NCBI GenBank assembly: GCA_044507525.1
Contig: JBIQJM010000001.1
Coordinates: forward strand, 1 to 64,000
DNA from: Zeimonas sp044507525
GTDB lineage: Bacteria > Pseudomonadota > Gammaproteobacteria > Burkholderiales > Burkholderiaceae_E
Direction: 5' to 3'
DNA: 64,000 nt
This document shows positions 19,773 through 28,516 of the stretch, piece by piece. A program made the position numbers and the translations under genes. Every line of letters starts with the position of its first letter. The stretch's first letter is position 1. The notes beneath the pieces are model-generated. The model was not told the origin of the DNA. It did not search any database and saw only the letters and a program-made list of their open reading frames with translations.

Positions 19773-21854
19773 ATGCGCTTCCATCGATACCCGCCGGCCA
19801 CGCTGGCACTGCTTGCAGCATCCCTGATTTCGACCGCGGATGCACAGACCCGCCTCGACACCGTCGTCGTCACCGCCACCGGACGCGCCGCCGAGAGCGC
19901 CGAGACGCCGCAGGCGGTCGAGGTGCTCGACCCGCTCGCCGACGAACCCTCGGCGCCGCCCGGTTCGCTCTTTCGCGGCCGTCCGGGCATGGCCGTGCAG
20001 TCCGACGGCGCGTGGGGGCAGAACCCCGTGCTGCGCGGGCTTCGCAAGGAGAGCATCGTCGTGCTCGTCGACGGCGTGCGGGTCAACTCCGCGCAGCCGC
20101 AGGGCGCGCTCGCGTCCTTCGCCGACCTCGGGCTGCTCGATCGCATCGAAGTCGTGCAAGGCCCTTCTTCGGTCCTGTACGGCAGCGGAGCGATGGGTGG
20201 GGTGGTGAACCTGATCACGCCGCAGACCCGCTTCACCTCCGAGCCTACGTTCGGCGGCCGCTTCGGGCTCGGCCTCGACACGACGAAATCCGGCGCCCTG
20301 CTCGTCGAACGCTCCGGCCCCGATCACGCGTTCGTGCTCGGCGCCGCGGTCAACGACACCGACGACTACGACAGCCCCGACGGTCGCGAGCCGAACACCG
20401 GCTACCGTTCCGATTCGCTGCTCGCGAAATACGCCGTGCGCCTGTCGCCGGCCGCCAGCCTGCGCCTGAACCTGCAGCGGCACGCGGCGCGCGACGTCTG
20501 GTATCCGGGCTCGGCACGCACCGGCGGGCGTCCCGGCGGGGCCGGCATTCCGCCGCCGCTCGGCACGGTGACGATCCGCTCGCCCGAGCAGCGGCGCGAG
20601 CTCGCCGAGCTCGGGCTCGATGCCGACCTCGGCCCGGGACGGCTCTCGGCCGAAGTGTGGCGACAGGACGTCTTCCGCCAGATCCGCGCGTTCTCGGCGA
20701 ACCTGCGCCGCGACTACGTCCGCAACGACGTCACCTTCTCCACCGACGGGATCCGCGCCCGCTACGTGCTGCCGGTCGGCGACGCGCACATGCTCACGGC
20801 GGGCGTCGAGAGCTGGCGCATGCGCGCCGATCCCGAGCGCTACATGGACAACAACGCGCCGGCCTTCGACAACAACCAGCGCAACGATCCCTTCGACCGC
20901 GGCAGCCTGCGCTCGAGCGGCCTGTTCGTGCAGGACGAGATCGAATGGGGCCGCGCGCGCATCGTCGCCGGCGCCCGCTACGACCACATCGAAGGCGACG
21001 CGCGCGCCAAGGGCATGGGACCGACGAGGCAGACGACCGGCCTGTCGCACAGCGACGACACGCTGTCCTGGTCGCTCGGCGTCCTGTATCCGCTCGCCGA
21101 CGGCGTCAATGCCTATGCGAACGTCGGACGCGCCTGGCGTGCCGCCGACATGCGCGAACGCTTCGAGGATTCCGCGCGCGGCGACGGCTTCTACCACGTC
21201 GGCAATCCGCAGCTCGACCCCGAGCGCTCGACCAGCATCGAAGTCGGGCTGAAGGGCAGCGCGAAGGGCTTCGGCAGCGGCAACATCGACTATCGCGTCT
21301 CGGCCTACCGCACGCGCATCGACGACTACATCGCCGGGCGCATCACCGGAGCGATCCACCCGGGCAGCGGGCTGCCGATCAAGCTCACCGAGAACCTCGA
21401 CGAGGCGGTGATCCGCGGCATCGAAGGGGTGGCCGCGATTCCGCTCGGCCGCTTCGTCGTCGACCTCGCCTTCACCTGGCTGCGCGGCGACAACCGGCAG
21501 GACGACGAGCCGCTCGCCTTCATGCCGCCGCCCGAGGTGAGCGTCGGCATCGGGCAGGCCGCGCAAAGCGGACCCTACTGGCGCACGGCGCTGAGGGCGG
21601 TCGCACGGCAGGACCGCATCAGCACGCGCTTCTCGGCCGGCACCGAGAACGAGACGCCCGGCTTCGTGACCGCCGATGCGCTCTTCGGCTGGGGCTTCGG
21701 CAAGGTCGGCGCCCTGTCCGACCTGCGCGCGGAACTGCGGCTGGTCAATCTCTTCGATCGCCGCTACCACGAGCATCTCACCGAAGGAATCTCGGGCGAG
21801 GAACTGCCGGCGTCGGGACGCTCGGCGTCGCTGAGCCTGGCCGGACGTTTCTGA
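19773..21854 (+). CDS. TonB-dependent outer-membrane receptor
   Basis: This 693-residue protein imports a scarce ligand across the outer membrane using TonB energy. A signal peptide ending in ADA is followed by a TonB box-like LDTVVVTATGR, a plug domain (VLRGLRKESIVVLVDGVRVN, then GPSSVLYGSGAMGGVVNLIT) and a 22-strand barrel ending in SLAGRF with a terminal phenylalanine. Size and plug sequence resemble receptors for metal chelates, haem or cobalamin. A Fur-like site lies in front. Genes for an ABC importer and NnrS follow at 17 bases, so its ligand is probably handed to that importer. Confidence 0.92.
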   Translation: MRFHRYPPATLALLAASLISTADAQTRLDTVVVTATGRAAESAETPQAVEVLDPLADEPSAPPGSLFRGRPGMAVQSDGAWGQNPVLRGLRKESIVVLVDGVRVNSAQPQGALASFADLGLLDRIEVVQGPSSVLYGSGAMGGVVNLITPQTRFTSEPTFGGRFGLGLDTTKSGALLVERSGPDHAFVLGAAVNDTDDYDSPDGREPNTGYRSDSLLAKYAVRLSPAASLRLNLQRHAARDVWYPGSARTGGRPGGAGIPPPLGTVTIRSPEQRRELAELGLDADLGPGRLSAEVWRQDVFRQIRAFSANLRRDYVRNDVTFSTDGIRARYVLPVGDAHMLTAGVESWRMRADPERYMDNNAPAFDNNQRNDPFDRGSLRSSGLFVQDEIEWGRARIVAGARYDHIEGDARAKGMGPTRQTTGLSHSDDTLSWSLGVLYPLADGVNAYANVGRAWRAADMRERFEDSARGDGFYHVGNPQLDPERSTSIEVGLKGSAKGFGSGNIDYRVSAYRTRIDDYIAGRITGAIHPGSGLPIKLTENLDEAVIRGIEGVAAIPLGRFVVDLAFTWLRGDNRQDDEPLAFMPPPEVSVGIGQAAQSGPYWRTALRAVARQDRISTRFSAGTENETPGFVTADALFGWGFGKVGALSDLRAELRLVNLFDRRYHEHLTEGISGEELPASGRSASLSLAGRF

Positions 21855-21871
21855 CTCTGGAGGAAACCGCG

Positions 21872-22921
21872 ATGAAAGCTGCGCGCCGTCGCTTGCTCGT
21901 CTCCTGCGCCGCAGGGCTGGGGGCCGTGGCCGTCGGCAGGGCCGCGCTCGGCGCGGATGCCGCAGCGGACCCGCGCGGGCGCCTCGCCACGCTCACCCTC
22001 GCGGGGCCGCCCGCCAGCGTGTCGAACCCGCTGGTGCACATGGCCGAATCCGGCGCGCTCGCCGATCTCGCCGGCGAAGTGCGCTTCACCGGCTGGCGCG
22101 ACCCGGACCAGCTGCGGCTGATGGCGCTCGACGGCAAGGCCGACGTGCTCGCGATGCCGGTGAACGTCGCGGCGAACCTGTACAACCGGGGCGCGAAGCT
22201 GCGGCTGGTCAACGTCTCCACCTGGGGGATCCTGTGGATCGTCTCGCGCGATCCGGAGGTCCACGTGCTGAAGGACCTCGTCGGCAAGGAGATCGCGATG
22301 CCCTTCCGCGGCGACATGCCCGACATCGTCTTCGGGCTGCTCGCCGAGCGGGAAGGCATCGATCCGCGCAAGGACCTGCGGCTGCGCTACGTGGCCTCGC
22401 CGATCGACGCGATGCAGCTGCTGCTCACGCGCCGGGTCGACCACGCGCTGCTCGCCGAGCCGGCGGTGTCGATGGCGCTGCGCAAGTCGGGCTCGTTTCC
22501 GACGAGCGTCGTCGCCCCCGATCTCTATCGCGCCGTCGACCTGCAGGAGGAATGGGCGCGCGCCTTCGGCGGCAATGCGCGCATCCCGCAGGCCGGCATC
22601 GCGGTGCTCGGCGCGCTGCGCGATCGTCCCGACGCGGTCTCCCGGATCGCCGCCGCCTACGCGCGATCGCTCGACTGGTGCGAAGCCAACGCGACCGCCT
22701 GCGCACAGACCGTCTCCAGGCACATCCCGATGCTGGACGCCGAAGCCGTCGCCGATGCGATCGGACACGGGCAGATGGACGCGGTCCCCGCACACCGCGC
22801 ACGCCCCGCGCTCGAGTCGCTGTTCCGGATGCTGCTCGAGAAGAGCCCCGGGCTCGTCGGCGGGAAGCTTCCGCCCGACGACTTCTACGCGTCGCCCGCG
22901 GCGACGGGCGCCGGCGGGTGA
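21872..22921 (+). CDS. NMT1/SsuA-type periplasmic binding protein with Tat-like signal
   Basis: The 349-residue product has an N-terminal ARRRLLVSCAAGLGAVAVG stretch resembling a twin-arginine signal, then a binding fold of the SsuA/TauA/NMT1 class (LTLAGPPASVSNPLVHMAES, MPVNVAANLYNRGAKLRLV, LVGKEIAMPFRG). GGAGG lies just before the ATG. Proteins of this class bind sulfonates, nitrate, pyrimidines or other small organics. Coupling to a TonB receptor suggests a ligand too large or too scarce for porins. I cannot name it. Confidence 0.83.
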   Translation: MKAARRRLLVSCAAGLGAVAVGRAALGADAAADPRGRLATLTLAGPPASVSNPLVHMAESGALADLAGEVRFTGWRDPDQLRLMALDGKADVLAMPVNVAANLYNRGAKLRLVNVSTWGILWIVSRDPEVHVLKDLVGKEIAMPFRGDMPDIVFGLLAEREGIDPRKDLRLRYVASPIDAMQLLLTRRVDHALLAEPAVSMALRKSGSFPTSVVAPDLYRAVDLQEEWARAFGGNARIPQAGIAVLGALRDRPDAVSRIAAAYARSLDWCEANATACAQTVSRHIPMLDAEAVADAIGHGQMDAVPAHRARPALESLFRMLLEKSPGLVGGKLPPDDFYASPAATGAGG

Positions 22922-22934
22922 CAGGGATCCCCCG

Positions 22935-23744
22935 ATGAAGTCGCTGCGATCGGCGCTCGCGAAGCTGCCCGCGTACCTGTGGAGCGGATGGGGTGCCGTG
23001 GCGAGCCTGCTGCTGCTCGTCGCCGCCTGGGAGACGATCGCGCAGCTATACGGCCCGCTCGTACTGCCCGATCCGCGCACCGCGTTCGCGACGCTCGCAC
23101 ACTCGCTCGCCGCCGGCGACGCGTGGCCGGAGCTCGCGGCAACCGCGCGTCGTGCGCTCGCCGGCTTCGCCGCGTCGGTCGTCCTCGGCAGCGCGCTCGG
23201 ACTGCTCGCCGGCGTGTCGATGACGGCCTCGACGATGTCGCGTCCGATCGTCACCGTGCTGCTCGGCACGCCGCCGATCGCCTGGCTCGTGCTGGCGATG
23301 CTCTGGTTCGGCGCGAGCGACGGCACGCCGATCTTCACCGTGTTCGTCGCCGCGTTCCCGGTCGTCTTCGTCGGTGCGCTGCAGGGCGCGCGCACGCTCG
23401 ACAACGAACTGAAGACGATGGCGCGCGCCTTCGAGCTGCCGCCGCGCATGATGTTCGTCGACGTCTATCTCCCGCACGTCGTCTCCTACCTGTTCCCCGC
23501 GTGGATCAGCGCGCTGGGGATCTCGTGGAAGGTGGTCGTGATGGCCGAGCTGCTGTCGAGTCCCGACGGCGTCGGCGCGGCGCTCGCAGTGGCGCGCTCG
23601 CAGCTCGACACCGCGGCGACGATGGGCTGGATCGTCGCCGTCGTCGGCCTGCTGCTCGCCGTCGAATACCTGCTGCTCGAGCCGATCAAGCGCGAGGTCG
23701 AGCGCTGGCGCGGGCCCGCCGCAAGCGGCGGAGCGATGCCGTGA
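22935..23744 (+). CDS. SsuC/TauC-type ABC transporter permease
   Basis: The 269-residue inner-membrane permease has six predicted helices and the EAA-type loop DNELKTMARAFELPPRMMF before VYLPHVVSYLFPAWISALG, as in BPD_transp_1 permeases of nitrate/sulfonate importers. GTPPIAWLVLAMLWFG is a family hallmark. It is 13 bases from the binding-protein stop, and its own stop overlaps the ATPase GTG, so the three ABC genes are tightly coupled. Confidence 0.88.
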   Translation: MKSLRSALAKLPAYLWSGWGAVASLLLLVAAWETIAQLYGPLVLPDPRTAFATLAHSLAAGDAWPELAATARRALAGFAASVVLGSALGLLAGVSMTASTMSRPIVTVLLGTPPIAWLVLAMLWFGASDGTPIFTVFVAAFPVVFVGALQGARTLDNELKTMARAFELPPRMMFVDVYLPHVVSYLFPAWISALGISWKVVVMAELLSSPDGVGAALAVARSQLDTAATMGWIVAVVGLLLAVEYLLLEPIKREVERWRGPAASGGAMP

Positions 23745-24613
23745 ACGCGCCGTCGGCACCGGCGCTGCGCGTGCGAGGGATACAGCACGCGTTCGCGCGC
23801 GAGACTGTCCTCGACGGCATCGACTTCGATCTGCGTGCCGGCGAGATCGTCGCGCTCGTCGGGCCTTCGGGCTGCGGCAAGACGACGCTGCTGCACCTGT
23901 GCGCGAAGCTGCTGCACCCGGACAGCGGCACGATCGACGACGGCTTCGTCGCGCGCGCCTGCATGTTCCAGCAACCGCGACTGCTGCCGTGGAAGTCGGC
24001 GCTCGACAACGTCGCGATCGTGCTCGCCGCGCGCGGCGTAGACCGCGGCGAACGCGAGCACCGGGCGCGCGAGATCGGGCTGCGGCTGGGGCTCGCGCAT
24101 GCCGACTTCGCCAAGTTCCCGCACCAGCTCTCCGGCGGCATGCAGAGCCGCATCGCGCTCGCGCGCGCACTCGTCATCGAGCCCGACCTGCTGCTGCTCG
24201 ACGAGCCCTTCTCGGCGCTCGACATCGGACTTCGCGAGGAGATGTACCGGCTGCTGCTCGACCATCTCGCCGTGCGCCCGATCGGGGTGCTGATGATCAC
24301 GCACGACCTGGGCGAGGCGGTACGACTGTCCGACCGCATCCTGGTGATGGCCGCGGATCCCGGACGCATCGTCGCGCGCGTCGAGCTCGATTTCCCGGCC
24401 GCCCGACGCGACGACGAATGGATCCACGCGGGCACCGCGCGGCTGCTCGCGCGACCCGAAGTGCGCGAGAGCTTCGGGCTTCCACCCGCGGCCGCGCGGC
24501 CGGAGAACGACGAAGGCACGCCGCGAGCCGCAGCCGCAGCCGCAGCCGGCGACGTGCAGATCGCGCAGCGCGCGCCGGTGCTTGCCTTCGAGCGCAGGGC
24601 ACCGCGATGCTGA
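23741..24613 (+). CDS. SsuB/TauB-type ABC transporter ATPase
   Basis: The 290-residue ATPase has Walker A GPSGCGKTT, signature LSGGMQSRIALARAL and Walker B LLLLDEPFSALD. It starts with GTG, overlapping the permease stop as GTGA. The C-terminus extends about 40 residues beyond the usual end and contains a run of alanines encoded by a hexanucleotide repeat (AGCCGC, about 24524-24549). The last seven bases overlap the nnrS start. Confidence 0.9.
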   Translation: MNAPSAPALRVRGIQHAFARETVLDGIDFDLRAGEIVALVGPSGCGKTTLLHLCAKLLHPDSGTIDDGFVARACMFQQPRLLPWKSALDNVAIVLAARGVDRGEREHRAREIGLRLGLAHADFAKFPHQLSGGMQSRIALARALVIEPDLLLLDEPFSALDIGLREEMYRLLLDHLAVRPIGVLMITHDLGEAVRLSDRILVMAADPGRIVARVELDFPAARRDDEWIHAGTARLLARPEVRESFGLPPAAARPENDEGTPRAAAAAAAGDVQIAQRAPVLAFERRAPRC

Positions 24614-25914
24614 CGCTCGCGCGCATCGAGCGCATGCCGCTCTTCTCGTGCCCTTTCCGCGCGATGTTCGTCGCGACGGCGCTGTGGTCCGTCGTCGGCA
24701 TCGCGCTCTCCGGCGCGGCCTTCTCGCTCGGCCTCGAGCTGCCGGCGGTGCCGGGCGGCGCGCTGCTCTGGCACGCGCACGAGCTGATGTTCGGGGTCGG
24801 ACTGGCCGCCATCGCGGGCTTCGTCCTCACTGCGGTGCCGGAGTTCACCGACACCCCGCCCTTCCGTGCGCGCGTTTCGTTCGCCATCGTGCTCGCCTGG
24901 GTCGCTGCGCGCATCGCGTTCTGGCTGTCGCCGGTGCTCGGGGCGTGGCCCGCGGCGACCGCCGAAGCGGGTTTCGCCGCGGCCCTGCCGCTGATGCTCG
25001 GCGCGCGACTGCTGCGCGATCCGCAGCGCCGCCATCGCGGCTTCTTCTGGGGCCTGCTCGCCTTCGCGCTCGTCACCGCCGGCTTCTGGCTCGACGTACT
25101 GCGCGGCGGCTGGCCGATGCGCTGGGTGCACGCGGCGCTCGACGCGATGATGATCCTCGTCGTCGTCGCGATGAGCCGCATCTCGATGCGCATCGTCAAC
25201 GACGCGCTCGATGCACGCCGCGCGCGCGCGGTCGAAACCGACGCCGAAGCCGACACCGATCTGCCCGAGTACCGCGCGCGTCCGCCGCGACGCAATCTCG
25301 CGATCGTCACGATCGCGCTGCACGCGCTCGCCGCGTTCTTCGCGCCCGGGTCGGCCGTCACCGGATGGATCGCGCTCGCCGCCGCGGCCGCCGTGCTGAA
25401 CCTGCTGAACGACTGGCACGTCGGGCGCGCGCTGCTCGGACGCTGGGCGTCGATGCTGTACGCGGTCTACTGGACGATGGCGCTCGGCTACGCGTGGATC
25501 GGCGTCGCGCTGCTCGGGGCGCCGATCGCTCCGAGCGGCGGCACGCATCTGCTCACGATCGGGGCGATGGGCCTTTCGATCTACGCGGTGCTGAACATCG
25601 CCGGGCGCATGCACGCCGGCCGGCCGCTCGACGCTCGCCGGTGGACGCCGACGGGTGCGGTGTTGCTCGTCGCGGCCGCGCTGATGCGGGCAGGCGCCGG
25701 CGTCGCCGGCCTGCCGGCCGACCTGCTGGTCGCGCTCTCGTCGCTCGCATGGCTCGCGGCGTGGACGCTCGTGCTCGTGCATCTCGGTCCGGCCTGGTGG
25801 GGACGGCGCAACGACGGCGGCACCGGATGCCAGGAATGGGTCGACCCGGCGCTGCAAGGCGCGCCTGCCCCGCGCTGCGATCCGCTCGCGCCTACGCCAG
25901 GCGGCCCGGCCTAG
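24607..25914 (+). CDS. nnrS: NnrS family membrane protein
   Basis: This 435-residue protein has about twelve membrane helices and the NnrS signature LLWHAHELMFGVGLAAIAG, then FVLTAVPEFTDTPPF. NnrS proteins are haem- and copper-containing membrane proteins that protect against nitrosative stress and often accompany denitrification genes; no nitrate, nitrite or nitric oxide reductase is in this window. Its ATG overlaps the ATPase stop, so it is translated with the importer, which suggests the imported ligand serves or supplies NnrS. The stop overlaps the convergent phosphoribosyltransferase stop. Confidence 0.88.
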   Translation: MLTLARIERMPLFSCPFRAMFVATALWSVVGIALSGAAFSLGLELPAVPGGALLWHAHELMFGVGLAAIAGFVLTAVPEFTDTPPFRARVSFAIVLAWVAARIAFWLSPVLGAWPAATAEAGFAAALPLMLGARLLRDPQRRHRGFFWGLLAFALVTAGFWLDVLRGGWPMRWVHAALDAMMILVVVAMSRISMRIVNDALDARRARAVETDAEADTDLPEYRARPPRRNLAIVTIALHALAAFFAPGSAVTGWIALAAAAAVLNLLNDWHVGRALLGRWASMLYAVYWTMALGYAWIGVALLGAPIAPSGGTHLLTIGAMGLSIYAVLNIAGRMHAGRPLDARRWTPTGAVLLVAAALMRAGAGVAGLPADLLVALSSLAWLAAWTLVLVHLGPAWWGRRNDGGTGCQEWVDPALQGAPAPRCDPLAPTPGGPA

Positions 25915-26534
25915 CCGCCCGCGAGCAGGCGTTTCACGTCCTCGTCGTCGACCTGCTCGAAGCGCTCGAAGTACTGCGACACCGCGCGAAAATCGTCGGG
26001 CGCCTCGAGGCAGACGACTTCGTCGGCATGCGGGCTCACGCGTTCGAGGCTCTCGGGCGCGGCAACGGGCACGGCGCAGATCAGGTGCGACGGCGATCGC
26101 GACCGGGTGGCGTGCAGTGCAGCGATCATCGTCGAGCCGGTCGCCAGGCCGTCGTCGACGACGATCGTCACGCGGCCCTCCGGATCGACGGGCGGCCTCC
26201 CCGAACGGTAACGGTCGCGCCGCGCACGCAGCAGCTCGAGCTGCGTGCGCTTCTCGTGCTCGAGCCACATCGGATCGACGCTGTTGGCGGCCTCGGGCGA
26301 CGCCCAGTGCACCTCGCCCTCCTCGTCGATCGCGCCGAGCGCGAGCTCCGGCTGGTACGGCGCGCCGATCTTGCGCACGAGGACGACGTCGAGATCGCCG
26401 CCGAGCGCGTCGGCGATGCGCCGGCCCATGGCCACGGCGCCGCGGGGAATCGCCAGCACCAGCGGCGACCTCCCCGAGAACGGTTCGAGCGCGCGTGCGA
26501 GCCGGTCGGCGGCCTCTTCGCGATCGCGGAACAT
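25911..26534 (-). CDS. Phosphoribosyltransferase-domain protein
   Basis: The 207-residue product has a type I phosphoribosyltransferase fold with the PRPP loop VTIVVDDGLATGSTMIAAL near residue 123 and the opening VLAIPRGAVAMGRRIADALG. Stand-alone proteins of this kind are common in proteobacteria and lack a proven substrate. It lies 25 bases downstream of the histidine phosphatase gene on the same strand, so the two may be co-transcribed. Confidence 0.85.
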   Translation of the reverse strand: MFRDREEAADRLARALEPFSGRSPLVLAIPRGAVAMGRRIADALGGDLDVVLVRKIGAPYQPELALGAIDEEGEVHWASPEAANSVDPMWLEHEKRTQLELLRARRDRYRSGRPPVDPEGRVTIVVDDGLATGSTMIAALHATRSRSPSHLICAVPVAAPESLERVSPHADEVVCLEAPDDFRAVSQYFERFEQVDDEDVKRLLAGG

Positions 26535-26559
26535 CGGTTGCCCTCCCAGGAAACGCCGC

Positions 26560-27231
26560 TCAGGCGAAGGTGATCGACGCGCGCCGCTCGGCGGTGTCGA
26601 GATGCGGCACGTTGTTGAAGCTGAGCAGCCGCAGCTTGCCGCCGCCGGAGATCAGCTCGGTGAAGCCGGTGTTGCGGCACTGCAGGTTCAGCTCGATCGC
26701 GGTGCTCGCCGGGGCGCCCGCCAGGTCGGCCAGCGTGCGTCCGATCGCGCCGCCCGAGCTGACCACGAGCACGGAGTCGTCGCGCGCGGTGTCGCGCACC
26801 GCCTCGGCGAGCGCGGCACGCACGCGTGCGCCGAAGCCGGACCAGCTCTCGGGGACCTCGGGCAGCCGCTCCTCGGACCACGCCTGCATGGCCAGGCGGA
26901 AAGTGCGCCAGTACGCGCGCGTATCGGCGAGCTGGTGCTCGCGCGGATCGAAGCCGGTGTGTGCGGTGTAGAGCGCTTCGCCGGGGTACTCGTTCAAGCC
27001 CTCGTGCAGCGCGAGCGCCGCGTCGGCGCCTCCCATCGCCTGCAGGATCGCGCCGGCGGTCGCCCGCTGGCGCACCAGCGTGCCCGACATCACGCGCGCG
27101 AAGCGCAGGCCGCGCGCGGCGAAGTACTCGCCGAGCCAGCGCGCCTGGCGGAATCCGAGTTCGGAGAGCGCGTCGTAGTCTTCGGCGCCGAACGAAGCCT
27201 GCGCGTGCCGTACGAGGTAGACGATCGACAT
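26560..27231 (-). CDS. Histidine phosphatase (phosphoglycerate mutase-like) family protein
   Basis: The 223-residue product has the catalytic RHG-type motif as LVRHAQASFG at residue 6, with alanine in place of glycine, and a second histidine region with SSGGAIGRTLADL where most members have a HG. The enzyme would transfer or remove phosphate through a phosphohistidine. The ATG at 27231 matches the family start (MSIVYLVRHAQ). The substrate is unknown. The SSGGAIG variant is shared by many proteobacterial members. Confidence 0.83.
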   Translation of the reverse strand: MSIVYLVRHAQASFGAEDYDALSELGFRQARWLGEYFAARGLRFARVMSGTLVRQRATAGAILQAMGGADAALALHEGLNEYPGEALYTAHTGFDPREHQLADTRAYWRTFRLAMQAWSEERLPEVPESWSGFGARVRAALAEAVRDTARDDSVLVVSSGGAIGRTLADLAGAPASTAIELNLQCRNTGFTELISGGGKLRLLSFNNVPHLDTAERRASITFA

Positions 27232-27331
27232 CGGAACATTATCGCCGCACGAACCCTTACCATTGCACCTGACGGCCCCGCGATGCGCTTGGACACACGG
27301 GCTGCCGCATCCGAGGGGAGAGAAACGCAAC

Positions 27332-28510
27332 ATGCGAGTACAGGTCGCGATCATCGGGGCCGGCCCTGCCGGCCTCCTGCTGGGCCAGTTGCTGTACCGC
27401 GCCGGAATCGACGCGGTCATCCTGGAGCGCCGTAGCGGCGAATACGTGCTCGGCCGCATCCGCGCCGGCGTGCTCGAACAGGTCGCGGTGGACCTGCTCG
27501 ACGAAGCGGGCGTCGGGGCGCGGATGCACGCCGAGGGCCTCGTGCACGGCGGCATCGAGCTGTGCTTCGACGGCGTGCGGCACCGCATTCCGCTCGCCGA
27601 CCTCACCGGCGGCAAGCACGTCACCGTGTACGGCCAGACGGAAGTCACGCGCGACCTGATGGACGCGCGCGCCGCCGAAGGCGCACGCACGATCTACGAA
27701 GCCGAGGACGTGTCGATCCACGACTTCGACGGCGAACGACCGAAAGTGCGCTACCGCAAGGACGGTGCGGTGCACGAGATCGAATGCGACTTCGTCGCCG
27801 GCTGCGACGGCTTCCACGGGGTGTGCCGGGAGACGATTCCGCGCAGCGCGGTCAAGGAGTACGAGCGCGTCTTCCCCTTCGGCTGGCTCGGCCTGCTCGC
27901 CGACGTGCCGCCCGTCTCCGACGAGCTCATCTACGTGAACCACCCGCGCGGCTTCGCGCTGTGCAGCATGCGCTCGCGCACGCGCAGCCGCTACTACCTG
28001 CAGGTGCCGCTCGACGAGAAGGTCGAGAGCTGGTCGGACGAACGCTTCTTCGAGGAACTCAAGCGCCGCGTCGACGCCGAGGCTGCGCGCACGATGGTCA
28101 CCGGCCCGTCGATCGAGAAGAGCATCGCGCCGCTGCGCAGCTTCGTCGCCGAACCGATGCGCTTCGGTCGGCTCCTGCTCGCCGGCGACGCCGCGCACAT
28201 CGTGCCGCCCACCGGTGCGAAGGGCCTGAACCTCGCGGCCAGCGACGTGCGCTACCTGTCGCGCGCGCTGATCGACCACTACCGCACCGGCTCGATGAAG
28301 GAGATCGACGCCTATTCCGACAAGTGCCTGCGCCGCGTATGGAAGGCGGTGCGCTTCTCGTGGTGGATGACCTCGCTGATGCACCGCTTCCCGGACACCG
28401 GCGAGATGGGGCAGAAGATCCAGGAAACGGAGCTGTACTACCTCACCGGCTCGAAGGCCGCGTCGACCTCGCTCGCCGAGAACTACGTGGGCCTGCCCTT
28501 CGAGGACTAG
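27332..28510 (+). CDS. pobA: 4-hydroxybenzoate 3-monooxygenase
   Basis: This FAD enzyme hydroxylates 4-hydroxybenzoate to protocatechuate with NADPH and oxygen, feeding the beta-ketoadipate pathway. The 392-residue length matches the Pseudomonas enzyme. FAD-binding motifs are VAIIGAGPAGLLLGQLL at the start, CDGFHG near residue 160 and LLAGDAAHIVPPTGAKGLN near residue 285. The start is the ATG of MRVQVAIIGAG. No PobR regulator or protocatechuate genes are within this window. Confidence 0.95.
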   Translation: MRVQVAIIGAGPAGLLLGQLLYRAGIDAVILERRSGEYVLGRIRAGVLEQVAVDLLDEAGVGARMHAEGLVHGGIELCFDGVRHRIPLADLTGGKHVTVYGQTEVTRDLMDARAAEGARTIYEAEDVSIHDFDGERPKVRYRKDGAVHEIECDFVAGCDGFHGVCRETIPRSAVKEYERVFPFGWLGLLADVPPVSDELIYVNHPRGFALCSMRSRTRSRYYLQVPLDEKVESWSDERFFEELKRRVDAEAARTMVTGPSIEKSIAPLRSFVAEPMRFGRLLLAGDAAHIVPPTGAKGLNLAASDVRYLSRALIDHYRTGSMKEIDAYSDKCLRRVWKAVRFSWWMTSLMHRFPDTGEMGQKIQETELYYLTGSKAASTSLAENYVGLPFED

Positions 28511-28516
28511 GACCCG

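Noticed and set aside
19283..22921. 1212-codon frame running through the redoxin, the TonB receptor and the binding protein
   Set aside because: Only its last 350 codons are real (the binding protein from 21872); the rest is out of frame with the recognised genes.
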